From the NCBI RefSeq assembly GCF_042657185.1, contig NZ_JBHSNN010000008.1: a stretch of DNA of 64,000 nt; one strand, given 5' to 3'. The notes below the pieces were generated by a model, which worked only from the letters and a program-made list of their open reading frames with translations, was not told where the DNA came from and searched no databases. Within the stretch, counting starts at the first letter, position 1, and each line of letters begins with the position of its first letter. This DNA comes from Ureibacillus thermophilus (GTDB taxonomy: Bacteria > Bacillota > Bacilli > Bacillales_A > Planococcaceae). This document shows positions 40,402-49,555 of the stretch, in pieces. The position numbers and the translations under genes were made by a program.

Positions 40402-42093
40402 ATGTCAAACAACATGAATGAAATTGAATTTCCTACTGTTCGTTATGACGAGTGGAAAGAAACAGCAATTAAAGCATTAAAGGGGAAGCCTTTTGAATCA
40501 CTTTTCACAAAAACAATTGAAGGCATCACACTGCAACCGTTATATACACAAGAAATGCTGATCGAAAAATTAGGGGATGAGTTGGAGAAACAAGTTTCTA
40601 CAATCCGTTCGTTAAAAGCCTCTGATTCTATACAGGCAGCTCAAACAATTTACGGCGATAATGATGAACAGTTTTTTGCTCATTTAAAAGACAGCGTTGA
40701 AAGAGGGAACGGCATCGTTACAATTGACAGCCGAGTGCTTGAGTGGAATGATGAAAATTTAAACGAACTCGCTAAATATTTGGTGGAATATCCATTTAAA
40801 TTGTTTGTTCACGAAAACCGTATATTAGATGTATTTTCAATAATTCCATCCGAAGTACGCGAAAAAGTAAAAGGATATATTGTTTCAAAAGAAGCAGTTG
40901 AACTTTCGGATTATCCAAATGTCCGTACATTTGGAGCAGATACAGTTCCATACCATTATGAAGGTGCCCATGTTGTGCAAGAATTAGCTCTTAGTTTAGC
41001 TCAGGCTGCAAAATATGCGGAGAAGTCTGAATCCTTTGAATCCTTTGCCAATAAATTTTTCGTTCATTTCGCGATTGATACACATTTCTTCCAAGAAATT
41101 GCAAAATTAAGAGCGTTCAAAGTATTATGGAAAGCCTTTTCCAAAGCTTACAATGCGGAAGCCATTCCAGTTCCAGTGCTTGCTGAAACTTCCCTTCGCA
41201 GCTTCTCAAAATATGATATTTATGTAAATCTATTGCGCGCTGGCAATGAAGCGTTTGCTGCATTGATCGGCGGAGCGGATGCAATTACTGTATACCCATA
41301 TGATATATTGACTAAACCTACGGAACAATCCATCCGCATCGCAAGAAACGTTGTACTTGTATTAAAAGAAGAATCTTTTGTAGATGATGTATTAGATCCT
41401 GCAGGCGGTTCTTATTTCATTGAAACATTAACGAGAGAATATGTGGAAAAAGCTTGGGAGTTATTCCTTCAAATTCAAGAAGCAGGCGGCATTGACGAAT
41501 TCGAACAATCCGGCAAACTACAATCAGCATTAGAAGAAGTTTACAAAACTCGCATCCAACAAGTGGAAACAAGAAAACATTCATTAATCGGCACAAATAT
41601 TTACGCAAACCCAGCGGATGCATTGCAAACGGTAACAAATCCGCTTTATGCAGACATTAAACGCCTTGCTATACCATTTGAAACTCTTCGCGAACAATAT
41701 GCGGGTGCAAACGTGAAAATCGGCATTTTAACTTACGGCAAATTAAAAGACTTCAAACCGCGCGCTGATTTCGTGGAAGGATTCTTTGCTACTGCTGGAG
41801 TTGTGCCAGTTGAATCCGGTGAAATTGAATCCATTGAGGATGCGAAAAAATGGCTTGCTGAAACAGATGCTGATTATGTAGTGATTGCTGCGACAAATGA
41901 ACAAACAAAAGAAATCGTACCTGCATTATTAGAAAGCAAAAAAGAAAATCTCATTTTGGATGTGGCAGGCAAATTCCCTGAAGAAGAACAAGAATGGTTA
42001 TCTAAAGGGTTAAACGGATTTATTTATCTAGGTCAAAATATCGTGGAAAAGCTCTCTGCACTTCTTGAAAGCTTGAAGGAGGTACAACGATGA
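40402..42093 (+). CDS. mutA: Methylmalonyl-CoA mutase small subunit
   Basis: A 563-residue small subunit of the heterodimeric mutase. It carries a TIM-barrel like the large subunit (TVRYDEWKETAIKALKGKPFESLFTKT, then VLDPAGGSYFIETLTREYVEKAW). Its C-terminal cobalamin-like domain lacks the DxHxxG motif needed to bind B12, which is normal for MutA: it stabilises MutB. The start is ATG at 40402, although the GGGGGAAG stretch lies rather far upstream. It overlaps mutB by ATGA. Confidence 0.92.
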   Translation: MSNNMNEIEFPTVRYDEWKETAIKALKGKPFESLFTKTIEGITLQPLYTQEMLIEKLGDELEKQVSTIRSLKASDSIQAAQTIYGDNDEQFFAHLKDSVERGNGIVTIDSRVLEWNDENLNELAKYLVEYPFKLFVHENRILDVFSIIPSEVREKVKGYIVSKEAVELSDYPNVRTFGADTVPYHYEGAHVVQELALSLAQAAKYAEKSESFESFANKFFVHFAIDTHFFQEIAKLRAFKVLWKAFSKAYNAEAIPVPVLAETSLRSFSKYDIYVNLLRAGNEAFAALIGGADAITVYPYDILTKPTEQSIRIARNVVLVLKEESFVDDVLDPAGGSYFIETLTREYVEKAWELFLQIQEAGGIDEFEQSGKLQSALEEVYKTRIQQVETRKHSLIGTNIYANPADALQTVTNPLYADIKRLAIPFETLREQYAGANVKIGILTYGKLKDFKPRADFVEGFFATAGVVPVESGEIESIEDAKKWLAETDADYVVIAATNEQTKEIVPALLESKKENLILDVAGKFPEEEQEWLSKGLNGFIYLGQNIVEKLSALLESLKEVQR

Positions 42094-44237
42094 AAGCCAA
42101 CTTTGAAACAGTCAATATCCATGAAGTTTTGGAAAACGAACAGCTTCAACCTTCCCATACCTTTACAACAAATGAAGGAATTGAGGTAAACGAATTCTAT
42201 ACAAAAGAAGACATTAAAGACTTAAAGCATTTAAAAGATTACCCTGGTATCGCGCCAAATACCCGCGGACCATACCCAACGATGTATGTGGGACGTCCTT
42301 GGACGATTCGCCAATATGCAGGGTTTTCTACAGCGGAAGAATCCAATGCCTTCTATCGCAGAAATTTGGCAATGGGGCAAAAAGGATTATCTGTTGCCTT
42401 TGACTTGCCAACTCACCGCGGATATGACTCCGACCATCCTCGCGTAAAAGGGGACGTGGGAAAAGCGGGCGTTGCCATTGACTCTGTGGAAGATATGAAA
42501 ATTTTGTTTGATGGCATTCCGCTTGACCAAATGTCCGTTTCTATGACGATGAACGGGGCCGTTATTCCAATCATGGCCTTCTACATTGTAGCGGCTGAGG
42601 AGCAGGGAGTAACGCCGGAAAAACTTGCTGGTACAATCCAAAACGATATTTTGAAAGAGTATATGGTGCGTAATACGTACATATATCCTCCAGAAATGTC
42701 GATGAAAATCATTGCGGACATTTTCGAATATACAAGTAAAAATATGCCGAAATTTAATTCTATTTCCATTTCCGGTTATCACATCCAGGAAGCTGGGGCA
42801 ACAGCTGATATTGAGTTGGCTTATACTTTGGCTGACGGACTTGAATATGTCCGGACAGGATTAAAAGCTGGCATCGACATCGATTCCTTTGCGCCACGGC
42901 TTTCCTTCTTCTGGGGAATCGGTATGAACTACTTCATGGAAGTAGCAAAAATGCGTGCAGCTCGCCGCATTTGGGCGCAAATGATGAGCACATTCAATCC
43001 GAAAAATCCAAAAAGTTTGGCATTAAGAACACACTCCCAAACTTCCGGTTGGTCTTTGACAGAACAAGATCCGTTCAACAACGTAACTCGTACGTTAATT
43101 GAAGCGAATGCTGCGGCAATGGGTCATACGCAAAGCTTGCATACAAACTCTCTTGATGAAGCTATTGCGCTTCCAACAGACTTCTCAGCTCGCATTGCCC
43201 GCAATACGCAATTATTCTTGCAAGAAGAAACATTGATGACAAAAGTTATCGATCCATGGGGCGGATCTTATTATGTAGAAAAATTAACAGATGAGTTAAC
43301 GAAACGCGCTTGGGAATTAATTAAAGAAATCGAAGACCTTGGCGGCATGGCAAAAGCCATTGAAACAGGCTTGCCAAAAATGAAAGTAGAAGAATCTGCT
43401 GCTAAACGCCAGGCAAAAATTGATTCAAAAGAGGAAACAATTGTCGGCGTAAACAAATATACATTAGACTATGAAGAACCAATCGATATTTTGGATATCG
43501 ATAATACTCTCGTACGCCAAAAACAAATTGAACGTATTCAAAAAATTAAAGCAGAACGCAATGAAGAAGAAGTGCAAAGACATCTTGAGCGCTTAACGAA
43601 AGCGGCTGCCACTGGAGAAGAAAATATGCTTGCGGTTGCAGTAGATGCAGCTAGAGCCCGTGCAACCCTTGGAGAAATTTCCGACGCCATCGAAAAAGTA
43701 TGCGGACGCCACCAAGCAGTGATTCGCTCCATTTCCGGCGTATATTCATCCAACTTCTCCGACAATGAATTAATTGAACAAGTGAAACAAATGACAGATG
43801 AATTCTTAGAAAACGAAGGTCGTCGTCCACGTATTTTAATTGCGAAAATGGGTCAAGACGGACATGACCGCGGTGCGAAAGTAGTTGCTACGGGTTATGC
43901 AGACCTTGGCTTTGACGTGGATATTTCGCCATTGTTCTTAACACCTCAAGAAGCGGCTCAAATGGCAGTAGAAAACGACGTTCATAGCGTCGGCGTTTCT
44001 TCCTTGGCTGCGGGTCATAAAACATTAGTGCCTGAATTAATTGAAGAATTGAAAAAATTAGGAAGAGAAGACATTATCGTCGTAGTTGGCGGGGTTATCC
44101 CTGCACAAGATTATCAATTCTTATATGACAATGGCGTATCAGCAATCTTTGGACCAGGAACAGTAATTCCTGTTGCTGCAATTAAAATCATTGAAGAAAT
44201 TTATCGACGCTTAGGATACGAGGAAGTGTCTGAATGA
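42090..44237 (+). CDS. mutB: Methylmalonyl-CoA mutase large subunit
   Basis: A 715-residue catalytic subunit that rearranges methylmalonyl-CoA to succinyl-CoA with adenosylcobalamin. The TIM barrel includes NTRGPYPTMYVGRPWTIRQYAGFSTAEESNAFYRRN and RTHSQTSGWSLTEQDPFNNVTRT. The B12-binding domain (about residues 585-710) has GQDGHDRGAKVVATG, with His592 as the base-off cobalt ligand. It is translationally coupled to mutA before and meaB after. It requires the cofactor made by the genes from 51.5 kb onward. Confidence 0.96.
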   Translation: MKANFETVNIHEVLENEQLQPSHTFTTNEGIEVNEFYTKEDIKDLKHLKDYPGIAPNTRGPYPTMYVGRPWTIRQYAGFSTAEESNAFYRRNLAMGQKGLSVAFDLPTHRGYDSDHPRVKGDVGKAGVAIDSVEDMKILFDGIPLDQMSVSMTMNGAVIPIMAFYIVAAEEQGVTPEKLAGTIQNDILKEYMVRNTYIYPPEMSMKIIADIFEYTSKNMPKFNSISISGYHIQEAGATADIELAYTLADGLEYVRTGLKAGIDIDSFAPRLSFFWGIGMNYFMEVAKMRAARRIWAQMMSTFNPKNPKSLALRTHSQTSGWSLTEQDPFNNVTRTLIEANAAAMGHTQSLHTNSLDEAIALPTDFSARIARNTQLFLQEETLMTKVIDPWGGSYYVEKLTDELTKRAWELIKEIEDLGGMAKAIETGLPKMKVEESAAKRQAKIDSKEETIVGVNKYTLDYEEPIDILDIDNTLVRQKQIERIQKIKAERNEEEVQRHLERLTKAAATGEENMLAVAVDAARARATLGEISDAIEKVCGRHQAVIRSISGVYSSNFSDNELIEQVKQMTDEFLENEGRRPRILIAKMGQDGHDRGAKVVATGYADLGFDVDISPLFLTPQEAAQMAVENDVHSVGVSSLAAGHKTLVPELIEELKKLGREDIIVVVGGVIPAQDYQFLYDNGVSAIFGPGTVIPVAAIKIIEEIYRRLGYEEVSE

Positions 44238-45322
44238 GAGATGAAAAGAGCGCTGAAGAGACAGCTTTACATGTCATGAAGGGCATTGAAAGCAAGCATG
44301 ACGGAATGACGTATGTTGCGCCAAAGAAGTTCCGAAAAAAGCAAAAACAACAAATTGATCTACCTCAATTAGCGAGTGAAGTGCGGGAAGGGAACCGCAC
44401 TTCACTTTCCAAAGCAATCACGTTGATTGAAAGTTCCAACCCGGATCATAAAGTGTTAGCCCAAAAACTATTGCAAGACCTTTTGCCGTATACAGGCAAT
44501 AGTATTCGTATCGGTATTACCGGTGTTCCGGGGGCAGGTAAAAGTACATTTATTGAAGCCTTTGGTACAATGCTTTGCGACATGGGAAAAAAGGTGGCTG
44601 TACTTGCCATTGACCCAAGTTCGACCATTTCTGGTGGAAGCGTTTTAGGAGATAAAACGCGGATGGAAAACTTAAGCCGCCATGAAAATGCCTTTGTCCG
44701 CCCATCGCCAAGTGCAGGAACTCTCGGCGGGGTTCATAAGAAAACAAGGGAGACAATGCTGCTTTGTGAAGCAGCGGGCTATGATGTAATTCTTATTGAA
44801 ACGGTTGGCGTTGGGCAAAGTGAAACGTATGTGCGCGGGATGGTAGACTTTTTCTTGCTTCTTGTTTTAACCGGTGCAGGAGATGAACTGCAAGGCATGA
44901 AAAAGGGAATTATGGAGCTGGCGGATGGGATTGTAGTTCATAAAGCGGATGGCGATAATGTGGAAAAAGCCAAAAAAACCGTTAGCGAATACAAGAAGAT
45001 TTTGCATTTGTTGCAGCCAGCAACGCCGGGATGGCTTTCTCAAGCCCTTGCAGTATCATCTTATGAGAAAATCGGGCTAAAGGATGTTTGGGAAATGATT
45101 GGATCCTTTGAAAAACAGATGAAGGAATCCGGTTATTGGTATATCCGTAGAAAGGAACAAACGAGCGATTGGTTTTATTCCATGATTCATGACCATTTAA
45201 TCGATTCATTTTTTGGCAAGAAAGAAAACAAAGAGTTAGTGAAACGATTAGAAGAAGAAATTTTACAAGGGAAGCTTACAGTCACTCAAGGAATTCACCA
45301 ACTATTCCCTGAAAATGGCTAA
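44234..45322 (+). CDS. meaB: MeaB-type GTPase chaperone of methylmalonyl-CoA mutase
   Basis: A 362-residue G3E GTPase (MeaB, ArgK). The P-loop is GITGVPGAGKST. The segments VLAIDPSSTISGGSVLGDKTRM, FVRPSPSAGTLGGVHKKTRE, LIETVGVGQSET and HKADGDN cover the nucleotide site. It protects the mutase and gates cofactor loading. It overlaps mutB by four bases, as is typical. A terminator was not obvious behind it, and the bacilliredoxin gene follows after about 110 bases. Confidence 0.95.
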   Translation: MRDEKSAEETALHVMKGIESKHDGMTYVAPKKFRKKQKQQIDLPQLASEVREGNRTSLSKAITLIESSNPDHKVLAQKLLQDLLPYTGNSIRIGITGVPGAGKSTFIEAFGTMLCDMGKKVAVLAIDPSSTISGGSVLGDKTRMENLSRHENAFVRPSPSAGTLGGVHKKTRETMLLCEAAGYDVILIETVGVGQSETYVRGMVDFFLLLVLTGAGDELQGMKKGIMELADGIVVHKADGDNVEKAKKTVSEYKKILHLLQPATPGWLSQALAVSSYEKIGLKDVWEMIGSFEKQMKESGYWYIRRKEQTSDWFYSMIHDHLIDSFFGKKENKELVKRLEEEILQGKLTVTQGIHQLFPENG

Positions 45323-45432
45323 ATTGAAACCGTAATCCATTGAATGGGTATTTCATTTCTTCCTTTTCGAATTTTCTATGAACTCTTTTGTTCACTATGC
45401 TAAAATGAATAATTGAAAGGAGAATGAATAAC

Positions 45433-45870
45433 ATGATGGATTACGATTTATTTATGCAAGAAATTATCACAACAGCCCGTGCCGAAATGGAAGCGGCGGG
45501 ATATGAGCAGCTAAGAACGCCTGAAGAGGTGGAAAAAGCTTTTGCACGCCCTGGGACAACCCTTGTTATGATCAACTCTGTATGCGGTTGTGCGGGTGGA
45601 ATTGCACGTCCTGCAGCAGCTAACGCCATCCATTATGATAAACGGCCAGATCATTTAGTAACCGTTTTCGCTGGACAAGATAAAGAAGCAACAGCAGCTG
45701 CACGCGCGCACTTTGGAGATGAGCACATTCCTTCCTCTCCAGCCTTTGTCTTATTGAAAGATGGTAAAGTGGTGGCGGATATCCCACGCCATGAGATTGA
45801 AGGGCATGATGTAATGTCTGTCATCACGAATTTGCAGGCTTATTTTGAAGAATATTGCGATGAAGTTTAA
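45433..45870 (+). CDS. brxB: Bacilliredoxin (BrxB/YqiW family)
   Basis: A 145-residue thioredoxin-fold protein of the BrxA/BrxB family with a CGC active site (Cys51 and Cys53 in SVCGCAGGIARPAA) and the segments YDKRPDHLVTVFAGQDKEATAAARAHF and RHEIEGHD. It removes bacillithiol from S-bacillithiolated proteins. In B. subtilis yqiW also lies downstream of bkdB. ATG at 45433 fits the GAAAGGAG site ten bases upstream; the ATG at 45424 is too close. Confidence 0.93.
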   Translation: MMDYDLFMQEIITTARAEMEAAGYEQLRTPEEVEKAFARPGTTLVMINSVCGCAGGIARPAAANAIHYDKRPDHLVTVFAGQDKEATAAARAHFGDEHIPSSPAFVLLKDGKVVADIPRHEIEGHDVMSVITNLQAYFEEYCDEV

Positions 45871-45878
45871 TGAAATGA

Positions 45879-45935
45879 AGAATCCGCATACTAATTTTCT
45901 CCGCAATAGTATGGCGGATTCTACATTTTGTCTTT
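45879..45935 (+). terminator. Terminator of brxB
   Basis: AGAATCCGC (45879-45887) pairs with GCGGATTCT (45914-45922), with further pairing inside (ATACT with AGTAT). A T-rich tail follows. Confidence 0.65.
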
Positions 45936-46054
45936 TTATAGATTCAGAGCCGATTCTATTTTCTGAAATCATAAAATTTTATCAGTATCCTGAATATTAT
46001 TTCTAAAATCTGTTATGATACAGTTTAAAGGGCTAAAAAATGTTTTTTTAACAA

Positions 46055-46088
46055 AATAAAAAATAGCGATTACTTAATCGTAACCGCT
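46055..46088 (-). terminator. Terminator of the prli42-like gene
   Basis: On the minus strand AGCGGTTACG and TAATCGCT form an imperfect 8-bp stem (46065-46088), followed by ATTTTTT, nine bases beyond the small gene's stop. Confidence 0.65.
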
Positions 46089-46096
46089 GTTTGCTG

Positions 46097-46192
46097 TTAG
46101 AAAAATGTCGCTAATCCAAATGCGATTGTGGATAGTAACATAATTGCAATCATCGCATACACAACTATTTTTTGAAATTTTTTATTGCTCAT
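46097..46192 (-). CDS. prli42: Stressosome-associated membrane miniprotein Prli42
   Basis: A 31-residue protein: a short basic N-terminus (SNKKFQK), then one hydrophobic helix (VVYAMIAIMLLSTIAFGLATFF). This pattern matches the Prli42 miniproteins of Listeria and other Bacillales, which anchor the stressosome to the membrane. AAAAGGAGAG lies nine bases before the ATG, and a terminator follows the stop, so it looks like a complete single gene. Identification rests on the short but characteristic sequence and on gene structure. It is divergent from the epimerase gene. Confidence 0.8.
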   Translation of the reverse strand: MSNKKFQKIVVYAMIAIMLLSTIAFGLATFF

Positions 46193-46317
46193 TTTCTCGC
46201 TCTCTCCTTTTTTTCATAGATTTAGTTTATCAAATTTGAAAAATTTCTCAAGTACGTAGCGTAATTTTCGCAAATTCGCTACAATAGGTTATGTACTATA
46301 ACAGAAGGGGTGTCATC

Positions 46318-46734
46318 ATGGAAAAAGTCGATCATATAGGGATAGCCGTAAAAAACCTAGACGAATCAGTGAAATATTATACTGAAGTGTTAGGTTTAAA
46401 ACTAGAAAGAATTGAAGAAGTTCCAACTCAAAATGTGCGTGTAGCGTTTATTGATGCTGGAAACGTACATATTGAATTGTTGCAGCCATTAAGCGAAGAA
46501 GGAGCCATTTACAATCATATTCAAAAACGTGGCGAAGGAATTCAACACATTTGCTTCAAAGTGGAGAATATTCGTGAAAAAATGGCGGAATTAAAAGAAA
46601 AAGGGGTTCGCCTCCTTTCAGAAGAACCGATTCCTGCTGCCGGTGGTGCAGAAGCTTGCTTTATTCATCCAAAAGATAGTTTTGGAGTTTTATATGAACT
46701 ATATGAAAAAAATGGAAAAGGGGTTAATGAATAA
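46318..46734 (+). CDS. mce: Methylmalonyl-CoA epimerase
   Basis: A 138-residue protein of the vicinal oxygen chelate fold that interconverts the two epimers of methylmalonyl-CoA. Two repeats are seen, starting VDHIGIAVKNLDESVKYYTEVLGL (His4 metal ligand) and GIQHICFKVENI, with a final FVLYELYE-like ligand region (GVLYELYEK). ATG at 46318 follows AGAAGGGG; the reading back to 46291 is not needed. It overlaps the carboxylase gene by one base (TAATG). Confidence 0.93.
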   Translation: MEKVDHIGIAVKNLDESVKYYTEVLGLKLERIEEVPTQNVRVAFIDAGNVHIELLQPLSEEGAIYNHIQKRGEGIQHICFKVENIREKMAELKEKGVRLLSEEPIPAAGGAEACFIHPKDSFGVLYELYEKNGKGVNE

Positions 46735-48281
46735 TGGATATGCTAGATAAAATTGATGAAATGTATGACCGAAAAAGGGAGATTTACTTAGGCGGCGGCG
46801 ACAAACGCATTGCAAAGCAGCATGAAAAAGGCAAACTCACTGCCCGTGAGCGAATTGATTTATTGTTAGATGAAGGCACTTTTGTCGAAATTAATCCATT
46901 TATTACTCACCGTGTTACAGATTTCGGCATGGGTGAACAAAAAGGGCCTGGTGACGGCGTTGTAACAGGTTATGGTAAAGTCAACGGCCGCCCTGTATAT
47001 TTATTTGCTCAAGATTTCACAGTGTTCGGTGGTGCATTAGGCGAAATGCACGCGAAAAAAATTGCGGCGGTAATGGATTTAGCAGCGAAAAACGGTGCCC
47101 CATTCATCGGCATCAATGACTCTGGCGGCGCCCGCATTCAAGAAGGCGTACTTTCATTAGACGGCTATGGCCACATTTTCTACCGTAACTCCATTTATTC
47201 TGGAGTAATTCCGCAAATCTCTGTAATCATGGGTCCATGTGCAGGTGGAGCAGTATATTCACCAGCGATTACTGACTTTATTTTAATGGTGGACAAAACT
47301 TCTCAAATGTTCATTACGGGTCCAAAAGTAATTGAAGCGGTTACAGGAGAAAAAATATCGTCAGAAGATTTAGGCGGTTCAAAAGTGCATAACTCTATCA
47401 GCGGTAATGCCCATTTCCGTGCTCCTTCTGAAGAAGAAGCGATTCAACAAATTAGAAGATTATTAAGCTACTTACCGCAAAACTATAAAGAAAAACCAAT
47501 TCGTTTGCCACGTCCAGAAGGCGATGATTGGCGTCCTGAATTAATTGACGTTGTGCCAATCGAACCAACTCGTCCATATGATGTTCGTAAAGTAATTGAG
47601 CAAGTGGTGGATGAAGGTTCCTTCATGGAAGTGCATTCAGAATTTGCGAAAAACATCGTCGTTGGATTTGCACGCATTGGAGGTTATTCAGTAGGGCTTG
47701 TATGTAACCAGCCTAAAGCTTTAGCTGGAGGACTTGATATCGATTCATCCGACAAAGCGTCCAGATTCATTCGCACTTGCGATGCATTCAATATTCCAAT
47801 CATTACATTTGAAGACGTGTCAGGATTCTTCCCAGGCGTTAAACAAGAACATGGCGGTATCATCCGTCACGGTGCAAAAATCTTGTATGCTTATGCTGAA
47901 GCAACAGTGCCAAAAATTACTGTAATTTTACGTAAAGCATACGGCGGTGCATACGTGGCATTGAACTCTAAATCCATCGGTGCCGACCTTGTATTTGCTT
48001 GGCCAAATGCAGAAATCGCTGTAATGGGTGCTGCTGGTGCGGCAAATATCATCTTTGCAAACGAAATTGCCAATTCCCCAGATCCAGAAAAAACACGCCA
48101 AGAAAAAATTGAAGAATATAAAGAAAAATTCGCAAATCCTTACGTTGCTGCTTCACTTGGAATGGTGGATGACGTCATCGATCCAAGAGAAACGCGCATT
48201 AAGTTAATTCAAGGATTAGAAATGCTTGAAAATAAAGAAGAATCAAGACCTAAGAAAAAACACGGAAATATTCCGCTATAA
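46734..48281 (+). CDS. pccB: Acyl-CoA carboxylase beta subunit (propionyl-CoA carboxylase type)
   Basis: A 515-residue carboxyltransferase with the two crotonase-like halves of PCC beta and methylmalonyl-CoA decarboxylase alpha. Landmarks are KGKLTARERIDLLLDEGTFVE, FTVFGGALGEMHAKKI, INDSGGARIQEGV, GPCAGGAVYSPA, and in the second half TCDAFNIPIITFEDVSGFFPGVKQEHGGIIRHGAK and KAYGGAYVAL. With the epimerase and mutase it turns propionyl-CoA into succinyl-CoA. The B. subtilis relative is YqjD. No biotin carboxylase or carrier subunit is encoded beside it, so its partner is unknown. Confidence 0.9.
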   Translation: MDMLDKIDEMYDRKREIYLGGGDKRIAKQHEKGKLTARERIDLLLDEGTFVEINPFITHRVTDFGMGEQKGPGDGVVTGYGKVNGRPVYLFAQDFTVFGGALGEMHAKKIAAVMDLAAKNGAPFIGINDSGGARIQEGVLSLDGYGHIFYRNSIYSGVIPQISVIMGPCAGGAVYSPAITDFILMVDKTSQMFITGPKVIEAVTGEKISSEDLGGSKVHNSISGNAHFRAPSEEEAIQQIRRLLSYLPQNYKEKPIRLPRPEGDDWRPELIDVVPIEPTRPYDVRKVIEQVVDEGSFMEVHSEFAKNIVVGFARIGGYSVGLVCNQPKALAGGLDIDSSDKASRFIRTCDAFNIPIITFEDVSGFFPGVKQEHGGIIRHGAKILYAYAEATVPKITVILRKAYGGAYVALNSKSIGADLVFAWPNAEIAVMGAAGAANIIFANEIANSPDPEKTRQEKIEEYKEKFANPYVAASLGMVDDVIDPRETRIKLIQGLEMLENKEESRPKKKHGNIPL

Positions 48282-48301
48282 TCCAATGCATACGAACATT
48301 T

Positions 48302-48337
48302 GTAGTACAAGCCAATCCCGGTTTGTACTACTTTTTT
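48302..48337 (+). terminator. Terminator of mce-pccB
   Basis: GTAGTACAA (48302-48310) pairs with TTGTACTAC (48323-48331), followed by six T. Confidence 0.85.
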
Positions 48338-48510
48338 CTAAAAATTTTAAATAGGTTATCTATTTTGATACAAAAGAAAGCAAAAATCTTAATTTTGTAA
48401 TGGCTGAAAGAAAAAATGAGTTGTCAAATTTTTAATTCTATTTAGAAAGATATAGAAATTTTTGAATCTATATGCTACAATGCTATTAAATTTCAACAAT
48501 TGAATATTCC

Positions 48511-48662
48511 ATACGGTGCTAATGAAAATTAGCTTAATAGGGAAACTAGTGAAAATCTAGTGCGGTCCCGCCACTGTGAAGAGGAGCTCAAAATCAAATG
48601 CCACTGTGAAAATGGGAAGGCGATTTTGGAGCGATGAATCTAAGCCAGGAGACCTGCCGTAT
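48511..48662 (+). ncRNA. Cobalamin riboswitch aptamer
   Basis: The outer stem ATACGG (48511-48516) with CCGTAT (48657-48662) encloses the conserved cobalamin aptamer blocks: AGGGAAACTAGTGAAAATC, GCGGTCCCGCCACTGTGA, a second TGCCACTGTGA before GGGAAGG, and the B12 box AAGCCAGGAGACCTGCC. It precedes the cobalt transporter and B12 synthesis operon and should shut it off when cobalamin is abundant. Confidence 0.97.
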
Positions 48663-48674
48663 GGAGTGGATGGT

Positions 48675-48775
48675 AGTGTCCTACGAGGATAGGTACACGA
48701 ATAGGCATCATACTAGCATTATGCGTATCGTTATGCCTTATTGTGGGACACTGCTATTTTAGCAGTGTTTTTTTA
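48675..48775 (+). promoter_or_regulatory. Riboswitch expression platform with intrinsic terminator
   Basis: The terminator is ACACTGCT (48748-48755) with AGCAGTGT (48761-48768) and seven T. AGTGTCC at 48675-48681 can instead pair with GGACACT at 48746-48752, breaking the terminator. This is a clear antiterminator/terminator switch, so control is by transcription termination, about 30 bases before cbiM. Confidence 0.8.
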
Positions 48776-48805
48776 TTATTCATATATTTTTTTAGGAGGG
48801 TTTTT

Positions 48806-49555
48806 ATGAACATTTCGTTTAAAAAGCCAATTTATTTTTTAGCATTATTGTTGTTGGTTCCTAAGCCTGCCTTTGCTATGCACATCATGGAAGGTTTTTT
48901 GCCGGCAGAATGGGCTGTCTTTTGGTGGCTCGTAACATTACCTTTTCTAATAATAGGGTTAAAGAAAATAAGCAATCTTATAAAGGATCATTCTGAGACA
49001 AAATTATTGCTGGGTTTATCCGGAGCATTCGCATTCGTTTTATCCGCTTTAAAAATTCCTTCCGTTACAGGGAGTTGTTCTCATCCTACCGGGGTGGGTT
49101 TAGGAACGATTTTATTTGGACCTTTTGTAATGAGTGTTCTAGGTAGTATTGTTTTGCTTTTTCAATCATTGCTATTGGCGCATGGGGGGTTAACGACGCT
49201 GGGTGCCAATGCATTTTCTATGGCTGTTGCCGGTCCTTTTATTGCATATGGAGTATTTAAGGGGGCGCAAAAGATCGGTCTAACGTTTACATTTGCAGTC
49301 TTTTTGGCTGCCTCATTAGCTGATTTAGGCACTTACGTTATTACATCTATTCAACTTGCACTTGCTTTTCCCTCTGAAGTGGGTGGTATATTTGCTTCAT
49401 TTGTCAAATTCGCTAGCGTCTTTGCAATTACTCAAATTCCTTTAGCGATTGTAGAAGGGTTGCTTTCAGTCATGGTGATGAATTTCTTGGTGAAATATAA
49501 CGTAAATGAATTAAAGTTGCTTCAAGTGTTAAACAAAACTCAGGAGGCGAAATAG
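48806..49555 (+). CDS. cbiM: Cobalt ECF transporter S component CbiM
   Basis: A 249-residue membrane protein. A signal-like N-terminal helix ends in PKPAFA, after which the mature protein begins MHIMEGFLP, whose Met-His N-terminus binds Co(II) in the CbiM/NikM family. About seven membrane segments follow, with the conserved SCSHPTGVGLG and HGGLTTLGANAFSMAVAGPF motifs. AGGAGGG precedes the ATG at 48806; a longer reading to 48743 overlaps the riboswitch terminator and is rejected. It is the first gene of the operon and works with CbiN, CbiQ and CbiO. Confidence 0.96.
   Translation: MNISFKKPIYFLALLLLVPKPAFAMHIMEGFLPAEWAVFWWLVTLPFLIIGLKKISNLIKDHSETKLLLGLSGAFAFVLSALKIPSVTGSCSHPTGVGLGTILFGPFVMSVLGSIVLLFQSLLLAHGGLTTLGANAFSMAVAGPFIAYGVFKGAQKIGLTFTFAVFLAASLADLGTYVITSIQLALAFPSEVGGIFASFVKFASVFAITQIPLAIVEGLLSVMVMNFLVKYNVNELKLLQVLNKTQEAK

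Noticed and set aside
48569..48611. The sequence GCCACTGTGAA occurs twice in the riboswitch, looking like a duplication
   Set aside because: Both occurrences are at places expected in cobalamin aptamers (after GGTCCC and before GGGAAGG), so this is the normal consensus and not a tandem aptamer.
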